Below, piece by piece: positions 1 through 8,161 of a stretch of 64,000 nt of DNA (position 1 is its first letter; every line of letters starts with the position of its first letter). Position numbers and translations under genes: made by a program. The stretch is from assembly GCA_022614855.1 (NCBI GenBank), contig JAKEHU010000029.1, forward strand, positions 62,001 through 126,000, in the 5' to 3' direction. This stretch comes from Chlamydiota bacterium. GTDB lineage: Bacteria; Chlamydiota; Chlamydiia; Chlamydiales; Rhabdochlamydiaceae. The notes under the pieces were generated by a model. That model was given only the letters and a program-made list of their open reading frames with translations, had not been told where the DNA came from and made no database searches.

Positions 1-87
1 AAAGAAAACAAATGATCGAGCTTAACTCAGCAGCTGCATTCAAGAGCTATGAGCTGAATTAGCCTTATTAAGACTGGATCAAACAGA

Positions 88-152
88 GCAAAAAGAGGAG
101 CTTACACACTCATAATCCGCTCATCCTAGGTTCAAATCCAGATTACCCGGCA
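88..152 (+). pseudogene. tRNA-Met-like relic (CAT loop and T-arm only)
   Basis: The stretch contains an anticodon-loop-like CTCATAA followed at the right distance by a T-loop-like GGTTCAAATCC and a CCCGGCA 3' end. No matching 5' acceptor strand (CGGGTAA) or D-arm is found upstream and the T-stem pairs poorly, so it is not a working tRNA. It resembles the better preserved relic near 1791-1848, and the two flank a pair of methyltransferase genes. It could be chance similarity. Confidence 0.35.
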
Positions 153-184
153 ATTGATCCGATCAATTTTAGAATGCGCCATTT

Positions 185-967
185 CTACGTCCTTGAGCTC
201 TTAACACATTCGTACAAAATAACTTCATCAGAATCATTCGCTTCCTTTCTAGAATGAGGTTCTGCCTGCCACTTGCCGATAACTTTTAACCCATGCTGGT
301 TCAATAGCCGTTCAATTTCTAAGGGTTCATAGTGTCTGACATGATAATCTTCTACTTCTACTCGAGAGATTTCATTTGCTTCCCATAATTCATAACGAAA
401 AAGACCAGTTTCAATGCAAGATGTCGTATCAAATCTAGAAAAGATGCTCATGACGATTCTTGATCCATCAGGCTTATTGACCCATCGTCCTCTCCACACA
501 CCTTGAGGTTCTCTAATGGATTTCAAGGTCTCTACTTCAAAAACAAACTTTCCTCCAGGATTTAATCGATCTGCAATAAATGTTAGAGCGGTGGTAATCT
601 GCTCGGGAGTAATCAAATGACCAAATGAGCCACTGGGAATGAAAATCAGATCATATTTCTCTGATAGAGAGAATGTTTCAAAGGTAGCTTCAAACAAAGC
701 GCTGGTGAGCCCTCGATCTTTGCATTTTTTTCGACATACATTGAGCATATGAGGCGAATAGTCAAACCCAATAACTGAATAGCCTCGTTCTAGAAGAGGA
801 ACAAGAAAGCGCCCAGTTCCACACATAGGCTCCAATATTTTGCCTTGGGCTCCCTCTGCATAATATAAATAGCAGTGAAGTGCATCTTCTGGTGCATTGG
901 GTTTATCCAATTCATAAAACTCTGTGCAAAGACCTCTGTAAGGCACTGATTCTTTATTCATTATCAT
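185..967 (-). CDS. class I SAM-dependent methyltransferase
   Basis: About 260 residues with a Rossmann methyltransferase core near the middle. Motif I is ILEPMCGTGRFL, followed by GYSVIGFDYSPHML (acidic end of strand 2) and YDLIFIPSGSFGHL (motif IV region). The C-terminal half (RGRWVNKPDG onwards) looks like a substrate lid. The longest reading frame starts with TTG at 994; ATG at 967 or 961 is more likely because it follows the stop of the upstream methyltransferase (978). The two genes form a minus-strand pair with almost no gap. The substrate cannot be told; small molecule or protein are both possible. Confidence 0.75.
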   Translation of the reverse strand: MIMNKESVPYRGLCTEFYELDKPNAPEDALHCYLYYAEGAQGKILEPMCGTGRFLVPLLERGYSVIGFDYSPHMLNVCRKKCKDRGLTSALFEATFETFSLSEKYDLIFIPSGSFGHLITPEQITTALTFIADRLNPGGKFVFEVETLKSIREPQGVWRGRWVNKPDGSRIVMSIFSRFDTTSCIETGLFRYELWEANEISRVEVEDYHVRHYEPLEIERLLNQHGLKVIGKWQAEPHSRKEANDSDEVILYECVKSSRT

Positions 968-977
968 TTCTACTTTT

Positions 978-1565
978 TTAAATGCGTCTCGCAATAAAAT
1001 TCAGCCAGCTCTTATCAGGGCTAGGAGCTACTGTGCTACGAGTATCAGCGCTCTTCCAAATCTCTAAGGGAACGAATAATCCTTTGAGATAAGGCTCAAT
1101 ACTAGCCTCATCCATGTCAAAAAAGATCCTGTCTTCGGTTTGTCTCATAGAGGTTCCATATTTGAAAGAAGCGTATAAGATTCCTGAAAGAAGAAGGGCC
1201 TTGTGAAAACCTTCAATCACTTCCCTTAAATTCTCATAGGGAACGTGTAATAGGGATGCATTAACCCAAACAGCATCAAATTCGCTGGAAAAATGAATAT
1301 CCTGAAAAAGCATATGCAGAGCATCTTTTCCTAGAAGATTCGAGGTCAGTTTCACCATCTCTAAAGAACCGTCAAAAGGTAATACCTCGTATCCCTTGCT
1401 TAGAAAAAATTTAGAATCTCGACCAACGCCACATCCTGCATCTAAAATCCGCCCCTGTTTGGGAACATGCTTTAGAAATTTCTGATAGAGATCTTGGACA
1501 TCGGCATTAATGGTTCTATCGTGAAAGTCCTGTGAGTTTTTGTCGTAATAACTAATCGAGCTCAT
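978..1565 (-). CDS. class I SAM-dependent methyltransferase, TehB/Methyltransf_11-like
   Basis: About 195 residues starting SSISYYDKNSQDFHDRT. Motif I is ILDAGCGVGRDSKFF, strand 2 ends VLPFDGS, and FDAVWVNASLLHVP is the motif IV region. This layout (YYDKN head, GCGxGRDS, LLHVP) is common in small bacterial methyltransferases of unknown substrate. ATG at 1565 is preferred over an upstream TTG because AAGGGAAAG sits just before it. It is transcribed ahead of the second methyltransferase and the pair is flanked by tRNA-Met-like relics, which suggests an acquired unit. Confidence 0.75.
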   Translation of the reverse strand: MSSISYYDKNSQDFHDRTINADVQDLYQKFLKHVPKQGRILDAGCGVGRDSKFFLSKGYEVLPFDGSLEMVKLTSNLLGKDALHMLFQDIHFSSEFDAVWVNASLLHVPYENLREVIEGFHKALLLSGILYASFKYGTSMRQTEDRIFFDMDEASIEPYLKGLFVPLEIWKSADTRSTVAPSPDKSWLNFIARRI

Positions 1566-1790
1566 TCTTTCCCTTCGCAATATTCCAAGAAATTTATCAA
1601 AAACTGACCGTTTAGTCCAGTTAGAGTTTGATTGCGCCTACGACATCATATTTAGTTTTTGAGTCTCCATGGCATTCTAGTGGCACAGTGATGGCTTATT
1701 TACGCCAGCAAACAACAACTTTCTTCATTTGACTTCAACACTTAAGTCTTTGTATGATAATGATGTGAACAGTGGTCAGAGATGATCAGT

Positions 1791-1848
1791 GTGGGAAATA
1801 GCCGGACTCATAACCCGTCGGTCCCTGGTTCAAGTTCAGGTTGCCCCA
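1791..1848 (+). pseudogene. D-arm-less tRNA-Met relic
   Basis: GTGGGAA at 1791-1797 can pair with TTGCCCC at 1841-1847 (five of seven pairs). Between them lie an anticodon arm with loop CTCATAA (CAT, Met) and a good T-arm, CCTGG-TTCAAGT-TCAGG (CCTGG pairs with TCAGG, one G-T). The D-arm is missing: only a few bases separate the acceptor strand from the anticodon stem. The anticodon stem is also damaged. It looks like a deleted elongator tRNA-Met copy rather than a gene. A 65-codon open frame over it is not considered real. Confidence 0.5.
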
Positions 1849-1964
1849 TTCTCCTTTCCAATTCTCAATAAGGAGATTATCGAACTTATAACATCCCTAG
1901 GAAGCTGTACGGAGCAAAAACGAATACTCTTAAACAACCATTCCTTGCTATATACCAAAATAAT

Positions 1965-4616
1965 ATGGAAAAACAGTGGCATTTAAAATCCGTCGAAGAG
2001 ACTCTGCACGCTCTCGATACAGCAAAACATGGCTTGTCCGATCAAGAAGCGCATGGACGACTGGTGCGTTTTGGCCTTAATCGTTTAGAGACATCTAAAG
2101 GGCCTTCCCTTTGGGCTGTCTTTGCTCGTCAATTTTTAAATCCACTTATTTTCATTCTGATCGCAGCTTCTCTTGTCAAGTTGCTCGCATCTAGTATTCT
2201 AGATGGACTGGTTTTAGCGACGACCATTTTCGTGATGGCGCTTATTGGTTTTTTTCAAGAAATGAAAGCTGAAAAGGCAATGAGCGCTTTAAAAAGATTG
2301 GCAGCTCATAAATCAAAAGTGAGCCGCAATGGAAAAATGGAAATTATGCCCTCGGAAAACCTCGTACCTGGAGATGCAATTTTTTTGGAAATGGGAGATA
2401 AAATTCCTGCTGATGCACGTTTAATCGAAGCAAAAAATCTTAAAATCAATGAATCGATGATGAGCGGCGAATCAATGCCGTCTGAAAAGCAGACAGAATT
2501 ATTGCATGGTGAGCATGCTCTTGCTGATCGGAAAAATATGGTCTACATGGGCACGGTGGTCGCTTATGGAAAAGGGATAGCTATTGTAGTCGATACCGGT
2601 ATGTCTACTGAACTTGGAAAAATAGCTACAAGTCTTAAAGAGATTAAACCTGAACAAACCCCTTTGCAACGAAATATCCGTTCGATTGGAAATTGGATGC
2701 TCATTATTATCCCTTTTGCTGTATTTCTTTTTGTCGCTATTAGCTTTTATAAAGGTCTACACCTTGCCGACATATTTTTCTTAAGCGTCGCCGCTGCTGT
2801 ATCAGCAATTCCAGAAGGCCTTCCCGCAGCTTTTACAGCTACTTTATCTGTGGGGATGCACTTAATGGCTAAAAGAAATGCCATTATCCGCAAACTAATC
2901 GCAGTAGAGACACTCGGCTCAACGACAATAATATGTTCAGATAAAACAGGGACGTTGACCCTCAATCAGATGACCATCACTGCTTTGTACTCATTGGGAA
3001 AGATGGTTCATATCAATGAAAAAAAAATGAACTTCGAACGGGATCCAGTTGTGAAAAAAATTCTTAACATCGGCACTTTATGCAACGATGCATTGATATC
3101 GAAAGAAGGAAATAATTATGAAATCGTTGGCGATCCTACAGAAGGAGCCATACTTGTCGCCGCCGCACAAGCAGGGTTCGATCAAAACCTCTTAGCAAAT
3201 ACTTTTCCTCGTATAGGAGAAATCCCCTTTTTGAGTGAAAATCTTTACATGGCAACTCTCCACTCATCAGAAAATGCTAGATGGGTTTATGCCAAAGGAG
3301 CTCCAGAGAAGATTCTTTCGATGTGCTCATCCATTCTCACTGTTCATGGACCAATTGCCATTGATGAGAAGGTTCACCAGCAACTTGAAAAGTCTATTGA
3401 ACAAATGACAATGAATGCCCTACGCCTCATTGCAGTTGCTTACTGCGAGGTGAGTGCGGAAGTTGGGTTTTTAACGGACGACCTTTTTCAGGGAAAATTG
3501 ATTTTTGCAGGAATCTTCGGAATGATTGACCCGCCTAGAAAAGAAGCTATGCAAGCCATCTCCTCTTGTAAAGAGGCTGGAATCCGCGTCATTATGATCA
3601 CTGGAGACAATCCAATGACTGCTGCAGCGATTGCTAAAGAACTCGGGATTTTCACTCCAGATGTCATTACTGGGAAACAACTTCAATCGATCAGCGATGA
3701 ACAGCTTAAAGAAAAAGTGAAAGAAATCTCCGTTTTTGCGCGCATTGAACCCATACAAAAATTGAGAATTGTAAAAGCTCTTCAATCCCATGGACATGTT
3801 GTTGCTATGACTGGTGATGGAGTAAACGATGCCCCTGCTCTTGAAGCTGCAAATATTGGTATCGCCATGGGAGTTACAGGAACTGATGTTGCCAAAGAAG
3901 CTGCCGACATGGTTTTAGCCGATGACAGATTTGATTCGATTGTAGCAGCAGTAGAAGAAGGGCGAGCGATTTTCAATCGGTTAAGAAATGTTTGTGTCTT
4001 TTTACTTACCACCTGTTTTGGTGAACTTTTTGGACTTATTCTCACTGTTTTTTTTATTGGAGTCGCTCCTCTTACTCCTCTGCAAATCCTCTGGGTTAAT
4101 TTGGTGTCCGGTTCTTTAATTGCTATTCCTCTGGGTTTTGAACCTAAAATTGGAAATGAGATGAAACGCCCCCCGCGCGACCCCAGATCAAAACTCATTT
4201 ATCAGGGAATGATCTATCGAATTGCTTCCCTAGCGGTTCTTTTGGGTTTTGGGGCTTTTTTAATCTTTAAAAACACCTATGCTGAAGCATCTTTGGAAAA
4301 AGCAAGAACCATGGTCCTTTGCAGTTTAGTTGCCTTTGAATGGTTGATTGCTTTAAAAATGCGATCTGAAGAGATCCCCCTTAGGAAAATAGGCGTTTTT
4401 ACAAACCTATCTCTTCTTTTAGCCATCAGCGGAGCTTTGACCCTCCACCTATTGATTTTATATATCCCCTTCTTCCGCGAATTATTCCACATACAACCAC
4501 TTTCTTTTCACGATTGGTTAGTGGCTCTTATACCAGGAACCCTTATCTTTCTTGTTGAAACCTTGAGAAAAGAATTCTTTCCCACTCTGTTTAGCAAAGG
4601 CAAATGGAGAAAATAG
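1965..4616 (+). CDS. P2-type cation-transporting ATPase
   Basis: An 883-residue P-type ATPase with the SERCA-like order: N-terminal cation ATPase domain, actuator loop with SGES, TM4 motif PEGLPA, phosphorylation motif DKTGT (Asp about 326), GDPTEGA nucleotide site, MITGDNP, hinge [10 protein letters not shown] (about 617) and a C-terminal membrane block. It should pump a cation across the inner membrane with ATP. TM4 keeps the Glu of PEGL and TM5 keeps a GE pair, but TM6 reads NLVSGSLIA where Ca2+ pumps have NLVTDGLPA, so the liganding Asp is absent. Ion specificity may therefore differ from classical Ca2+ pumps. ATG at 1965 opens the MEKQWHLKS head typical of this family. Confidence 0.9.
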   Translation: MEKQWHLKSVEETLHALDTAKHGLSDQEAHGRLVRFGLNRLETSKGPSLWAVFARQFLNPLIFILIAASLVKLLASSILDGLVLATTIFVMALIGFFQEMKAEKAMSALKRLAAHKSKVSRNGKMEIMPSENLVPGDAIFLEMGDKIPADARLIEAKNLKINESMMSGESMPSEKQTELLHGEHALADRKNMVYMGTVVAYGKGIAIVVDTGMSTELGKIATSLKEIKPEQTPLQRNIRSIGNWMLIIIPFAVFLFVAISFYKGLHLADIFFLSVAAAVSAIPEGLPAAFTATLSVGMHLMAKRNAIIRKLIAVETLGSTTIICSDKTGTLTLNQMTITALYSLGKMVHINEKKMNFERDPVVKKILNIGTLCNDALISKEGNNYEIVGDPTEGAILVAAAQAGFDQNLLANTFPRIGEIPFLSENLYMATLHSSENARWVYAKGAPEKILSMCSSILTVHGPIAIDEKVHQQLEKSIEQMTMNALRLIAVAYCEVSAEVGFLTDDLFQGKLIFAGIFGMIDPPRKEAMQAISSCKEAGIRVIMITGDNPMTAAAIAKELGIFTPDVITGKQLQSISDEQLKEKVKEISVFARIEPIQKLRIVKALQSHGHVVAMTGDGVNDAPALEAANIGIAMGVTGTDVAKEAADMVLADDRFDSIVAAVEEGRAIFNRLRNVCVFLLTTCFGELFGLILTVFFIGVAPLTPLQILWVNLVSGSLIAIPLGFEPKIGNEMKRPPRDPRSKLIYQGMIYRIASLAVLLGFGAFLIFKNTYAEASLEKARTMVLCSLVAFEWLIALKMRSEEIPLRKIGVFTNLSLLLAISGALTLHLLILYIPFFRELFHIQPLSFHDWLVALIPGTLIFLVETLRKEFFPTLFSKGKWRK

Positions 4617-4726
4617 ACTTCTTTCGAAACTTAGCTTTACTCGAAAAAAATATGGAGGGGATATCCCTCGCGAATCCAAAAAACGGAGTTGGAAAAATCG
4701 TTTTTCATAAGCTTCGCGTTATCTTA

Positions 4727-4902
4727 ACGTGAACTCGGTTTTTAAATGATTGATCTTCAAGTTCTTTTGAGAAATATTTATATCGGCGCTTCGCGCGAGG
4801 CCTCGCTCGCTATAGGGGCGTTCCACTATTGCTTCGCTCAGCCGATACAAATCTATCTCAAAATCTCCTTGAATCTCAACTATTTAAAAACCGAGTTCAC
4901 GT
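4727..4902. repeat. family II long-hairpin element (176 bp) with TATCTTA target duplication
   Basis: Two arms of about 62 bp match each other in inverted orientation; the outer 20 or so bases (ACGTGAACTCGG...) are perfect and the rest imperfect. TATCTTA occurs directly before (4720-4726) and after (4903-4909), as expected for a target-site duplication. The GC-rich centre ends in CTTCGCTCAGCCGATAC, a core also seen in the element at 28275. No protein is encoded, so it is MITE-like. The stop codon of the minus-strand kinase-like gene spans the right junction (4902-4904). Confidence 0.8.
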
Positions 4903-6554
4903 TATCTTACGAGAATACCAGATACATAGTTCACTGGATCAGCCCAGACTTTTTTTAATTCAACCTGATTTGGTAAATGCATTTCTAAAACTTTTCCCAT
5001 GAGCTCTTGGGCTCCACAACGTTTTTTGACCTCGACTATAAGACAATGGTTTACCAATTCCAAAAGAAACTGCTTCAGCTGTTTTCGAAGAGGCACACTA
5101 TCCTTGTCGATAACTTTTTGTAAAACCGCAATAGCATCTGCAATATCTTTATCATCTATTTCTTTAGGACTTTTTGTCGTTGGAGTGAGTCTGTTGCTTT
5201 TAGGATTAAGCTGAATAAATTTATAAAGCATAGGAAGGGGGTGCTTTTTTGGATCACGACAAAGTATTGACTCTTTTTCTTCGCCCAAGATAATCTCTAT
5301 CAGCAGGATGGCAAAACTCCACATATCAGCTTTAGGCGTATACAGATCTGGATTTTCTCCAGATTCAGGTGAAACGTAAGGTGCACTCATCCGGCTACTC
5401 CCTTTTGGGACTGTCTGCACTTGAGGTACAAGTGGTTTTTTTGGATCAAATTTCCAAAATAAATCTGAGGTGATTGTCTCTTCAACAAGAGAAAGCAGGC
5501 CATGCAATTTCATTTTGAGTAATAAATTATCAAGTTTTAAGTCTCCATTACCATTTAATAACTCCTCATCGATTCCCAATGCAAGCAACAGATTCATAAT
5601 ACATAAAAACATATTCACAATGGAGGTTGGATTCTCAGAGTTCTTTTTATACTGTTTAAAAAACTCTCTTCCAGAAACTCCTCTTTCTTCAACACAACGC
5701 CATTTCTTCATCCCATGAGTAGTAGTTACTACTTGCAAAACAAAGATCTTAAGAGAAGCGTTTTTTGTCTCTTTTCCCTCTTCTTTTCTCTTATTTATGT
5801 AATCAAGTTTTGCATTGATTGCGTTAAATTCTCCTTCACTTATGTATTTCATTACCCCAGCTACTTTTTTTTCAAATATTAGCTTTCCATCCTTTGTCTT
5901 AACCACTTCGGTCACTTCGGTCCCGCGTACATTTTTATCTAGTTCTGTAAATGAGAAATCTTCTCTTTTTTCTGTATTGTTTTTTGAAGGATATTCCACA
6001 ATACGATCTTTAAAAATTAGAACAACATTTTCTTTATTTTTTGGATGGTTGACATTTTCTTCATTTCCTCGATTTTTTGGATGCTCTACATTTTCTTCAA
6101 AATGGAATTTCACAGCCATCTGCTTATAAGGATCAATTTGAGGTGGAAAGAGAGGAAAAAATTCCATTGCCATCTCATACAAGACCTTTCGATCTACATC
6201 TTTGTATTTAATATCTAAAACAACACGCAACTCATTCTTGTTATTTCCAGCATAGATCTTCAAAGGACGTATCCATGAATATAGGGCATTCTTTAGATAA
6301 AACATGTTTTCTATCTTAAGCGCGAGTTTAGATTGGAATTTTTCTTTTACTAATTCTGGGTCTTTCTCCCAATTAAAAAGAACTATCCCTTGTGGCTGCT
6401 GTAAATAGAGATCAGCACCCTCTCCTGGAGAATAAAGATGTGTAGTGCTTTTATGTGCCTCATCTGATTTCACATATCCTGTCTCTGTTAATGATCCGAG
6501 CGGGGTTATGGATTTGGAATAAGCTAAACTATTAACAGAACCAGTTGTACTCAT
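4902..6554 (-). CDS. divergent eukaryotic-like protein kinase / pseudokinase, effector candidate
   Basis: A 550-residue protein with a recognisable kinase C-lobe. GDLKLDN at about 337-343 matches the catalytic loop (HRDLKxxN type), APYVSPES at about 391-398 matches the APE region, and DMWSFAILLIEII at about 410 is the following helix F. A DFG motif is not evident: LHGLLSL lies where it is expected, so metal binding may be lost. The N-terminal 330 residues do not show a clear Gly-rich loop or VAIK lysine. A 12-residue unit, EENV(E/N)HPKN, is repeated in tandem at about 153-177. No signal peptide; a secreted host-directed effector is plausible but inferred. A hairpin element abuts its stop codon. 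Confidence 0.6.
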   Translation of the reverse strand: MSTTGSVNSLAYSKSITPLGSLTETGYVKSDEAHKSTTHLYSPGEGADLYLQQPQGIVLFNWEKDPELVKEKFQSKLALKIENMFYLKNALYSWIRPLKIYAGNNKNELRVVLDIKYKDVDRKVLYEMAMEFFPLFPPQIDPYKQMAVKFHFEENVEHPKNRGNEENVNHPKNKENVVLIFKDRIVEYPSKNNTEKREDFSFTELDKNVRGTEVTEVVKTKDGKLIFEKKVAGVMKYISEGEFNAINAKLDYINKRKEEGKETKNASLKIFVLQVVTTTHGMKKWRCVEERGVSGREFFKQYKKNSENPTSIVNMFLCIMNLLLALGIDEELLNGNGDLKLDNLLLKMKLHGLLSLVEETITSDLFWKFDPKKPLVPQVQTVPKGSSRMSAPYVSPESGENPDLYTPKADMWSFAILLIEIILGEEKESILCRDPKKHPLPMLYKFIQLNPKSNRLTPTTKSPKEIDDKDIADAIAVLQKVIDKDSVPLRKQLKQFLLELVNHCLIVEVKKRCGAQELMGKVLEMHLPNQVELKKVWADPVNYVSGILVR

Positions 6555-6593
6555 AGGGCCTCCTCAACCAAATGTTTTTATAATATTAGAAAA

Positions 6594-7313
6594 TCATTCA
6601 TCTTCTGAATCAGAAAAATCTTTTAAATGAGCATAAGGATTCTCTTGATACAGCTGCTCCAGACTCTTTGCATTACAGGGAAGGCGATTAATTTCTTCCT
6701 GAGTTTTGGCAGTTTTGGTCAACCATTTTTCGAGTTCAATTTTTGCGTCTTGCTCAATATGGTTTAACTTAAGATTGAGCATTAGACAGTTCATTAATAC
6801 CTCAAAATAAGCTCTATTAGGAAGGCATACAAATTGCTTGTCTAAAAAAATGGGTAATAACCTATCTATTATTTCTTGCACCTTTCCCGACAAATAGAGC
6901 CTATTAATGACTTCTAGTTTTGGGTCAATAATCTTTTTAAATTGAACTGGTGGTGCGTCTACCTGAAAATTTCTTTGAAAAAATTCTACATTACGAAGCG
7001 AATGGTTAACTTCCCCGGTAGTTTTAGTAATTTTAGCCAGCCAGTCTTGAAGTTCAAATTGCAGCCTTTTCTGGTCAAAAGTTAATTGTTCTACCCTGAG
7101 TATTAAAGCTTCTTGTAATTTTTCAAAGTAGGGTTTATTTACAAGACACAAATATTTTTTATCTTTAAAAAATGGCAAAATCAAATTAACTATTTCTTGT
7201 GTTTTTTTTTCATTTGAAAGTTGATTAATTTTATCGATTGATATGGGAATTTTTTGATAATCCATATGCCTGTTGTAATTCAAAGGGGGCCATGATGAAG
7301 AATGCGTAACCAT
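6594..7313 (-). CDS. unknown protein with two internal repeats of about 95 residues
   Basis: I do not recognise the family. The 239-residue chain is an internal duplication: QEIVNLILPFF...KKYLCLVNKPYFE...LQDWLAKITKT in the first half matches QEIIDRLLPIF...KQFVCLPNRAYFE...LEKWLTKTAKT in the second. The tail is acidic (DFSDSEDE). It lies 39 bp upstream of the kinase-like gene on the same strand, so the two are probably co-transcribed. ATG at 7313 is the longest start; ATG at MDYQKIP, 16 codons in, is an alternative. The repeats look all-helical. Confidence 0.6.
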   Translation of the reverse strand: MVTHSSSWPPLNYNRHMDYQKIPISIDKINQLSNEKKTQEIVNLILPFFKDKKYLCLVNKPYFEKLQEALILRVEQLTFDQKRLQFELQDWLAKITKTTGEVNHSLRNVEFFQRNFQVDAPPVQFKKIIDPKLEVINRLYLSGKVQEIIDRLLPIFLDKQFVCLPNRAYFEVLMNCLMLNLKLNHIEQDAKIELEKWLTKTAKTQEEINRLPCNAKSLEQLYQENPYAHLKDFSDSEDE

Positions 7314-7470
7314 AAATTAACCTCGAGTTTAAAATATTATTATTGATTATTATTTTTTTTTCAAAAAACAGGAAGATTGTAACCGATTGAAAAATTATAG
7401 GAAAGTTTTTTTTGTTAAGAGAGAATTAAAGTTCTTCATGCTATACTTTACTCCTTAGGGTGTTTATCTA

Positions 7471-8159
7471 ATGAAAAAGAAGGATGCCTCTCAACTTTGG
7501 AAGGAAGAATACCGGCGCAAGGGCATCCCCTCCTCTTATAGAGAAGATCCAACAAAAACTCTCATCCATTTTACTTCTTTTCTCGAAAGTAAAGAACTGT
7601 TAAGTGGAAAAGCATTAGATCTGGGGTGTGGCCGCGGTCGAAATGCATTTTATCTCGCTTCTAAAGGCTATTCCGTTACCTGTCTTGATCTTGTCAGTGA
7701 AAATATCGATGAAATCAACAGAAGAGCTATCGAAATGAAGCTACCCATTACTGCTTTTTGCCAAGTATCACCGACCCATGGCCAGTGCAAAACGAACAAT
7801 TTGACATCGCAATTGATATTTTTTGCTACAAACACATTACAAGCAAAAAAGAAAATTATAGAGATTCACTCTATGCTGCACTGAAACCCAATGGCTATTA
7901 TTTCCTCAACTTAGCTGCCGATGATGATGGGTATTATGGACCCCTTCTTAGATCTTCCCCTAACCCATCTATTAAAATGGTTATCGACCCACATTCAAAA
8001 ATCGCTTCTCTACTATACAACCTAGACGAGATAGGAAAAGAGTTTTCAGCTACTTTTCATCTCATTGAAGCGAAAAAAATCGCAAGTACTAGCCCCATGT
8101 ATGGAAATGAATATCAAAGACAGGTCTTAAGTCTCATCTTTCAAAAGAAAGCAATATAA
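7471..8159 (+). pseudogene. frameshifted TehB-like SAM methyltransferase
   Basis: The first frame gives KALDLGCGRGRNAFYLASKGYSVTCLDLV, a clear methyltransferase motif I, and then loses meaning after about residue 97. A second frame, overlapping from about 7758, continues with ITDPWPVQNEQFDIAIDIFCYKHI and LKPNGYYFLNLAADDDGYYG, the expected motif IV and later strands, to a stop at 8159. Together they make one methyltransferase of about 225 residues broken by a single frameshift near 7760-7790. A sequencing error or programmed frameshift are alternatives; no obvious slippery heptamer was seen. Confidence 0.7.
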
Positions 8160-8161
8160 AC

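Noticed and set aside
1789-1986. 65-codon open frame on plus strand
   Set aside because: It reads across the tRNA-Met relic and into the ATPase start region and shows no protein character.
4746-4958. 70-codon frame across the 4727 hairpin element
   Set aside because: It is arm sequence of the element with no protein features.
5815-6129. 104-codon plus-strand frame inside the kinase-like gene
   Set aside because: Shadow of the minus-strand gene; Phe/Ser-rich antisense pattern.
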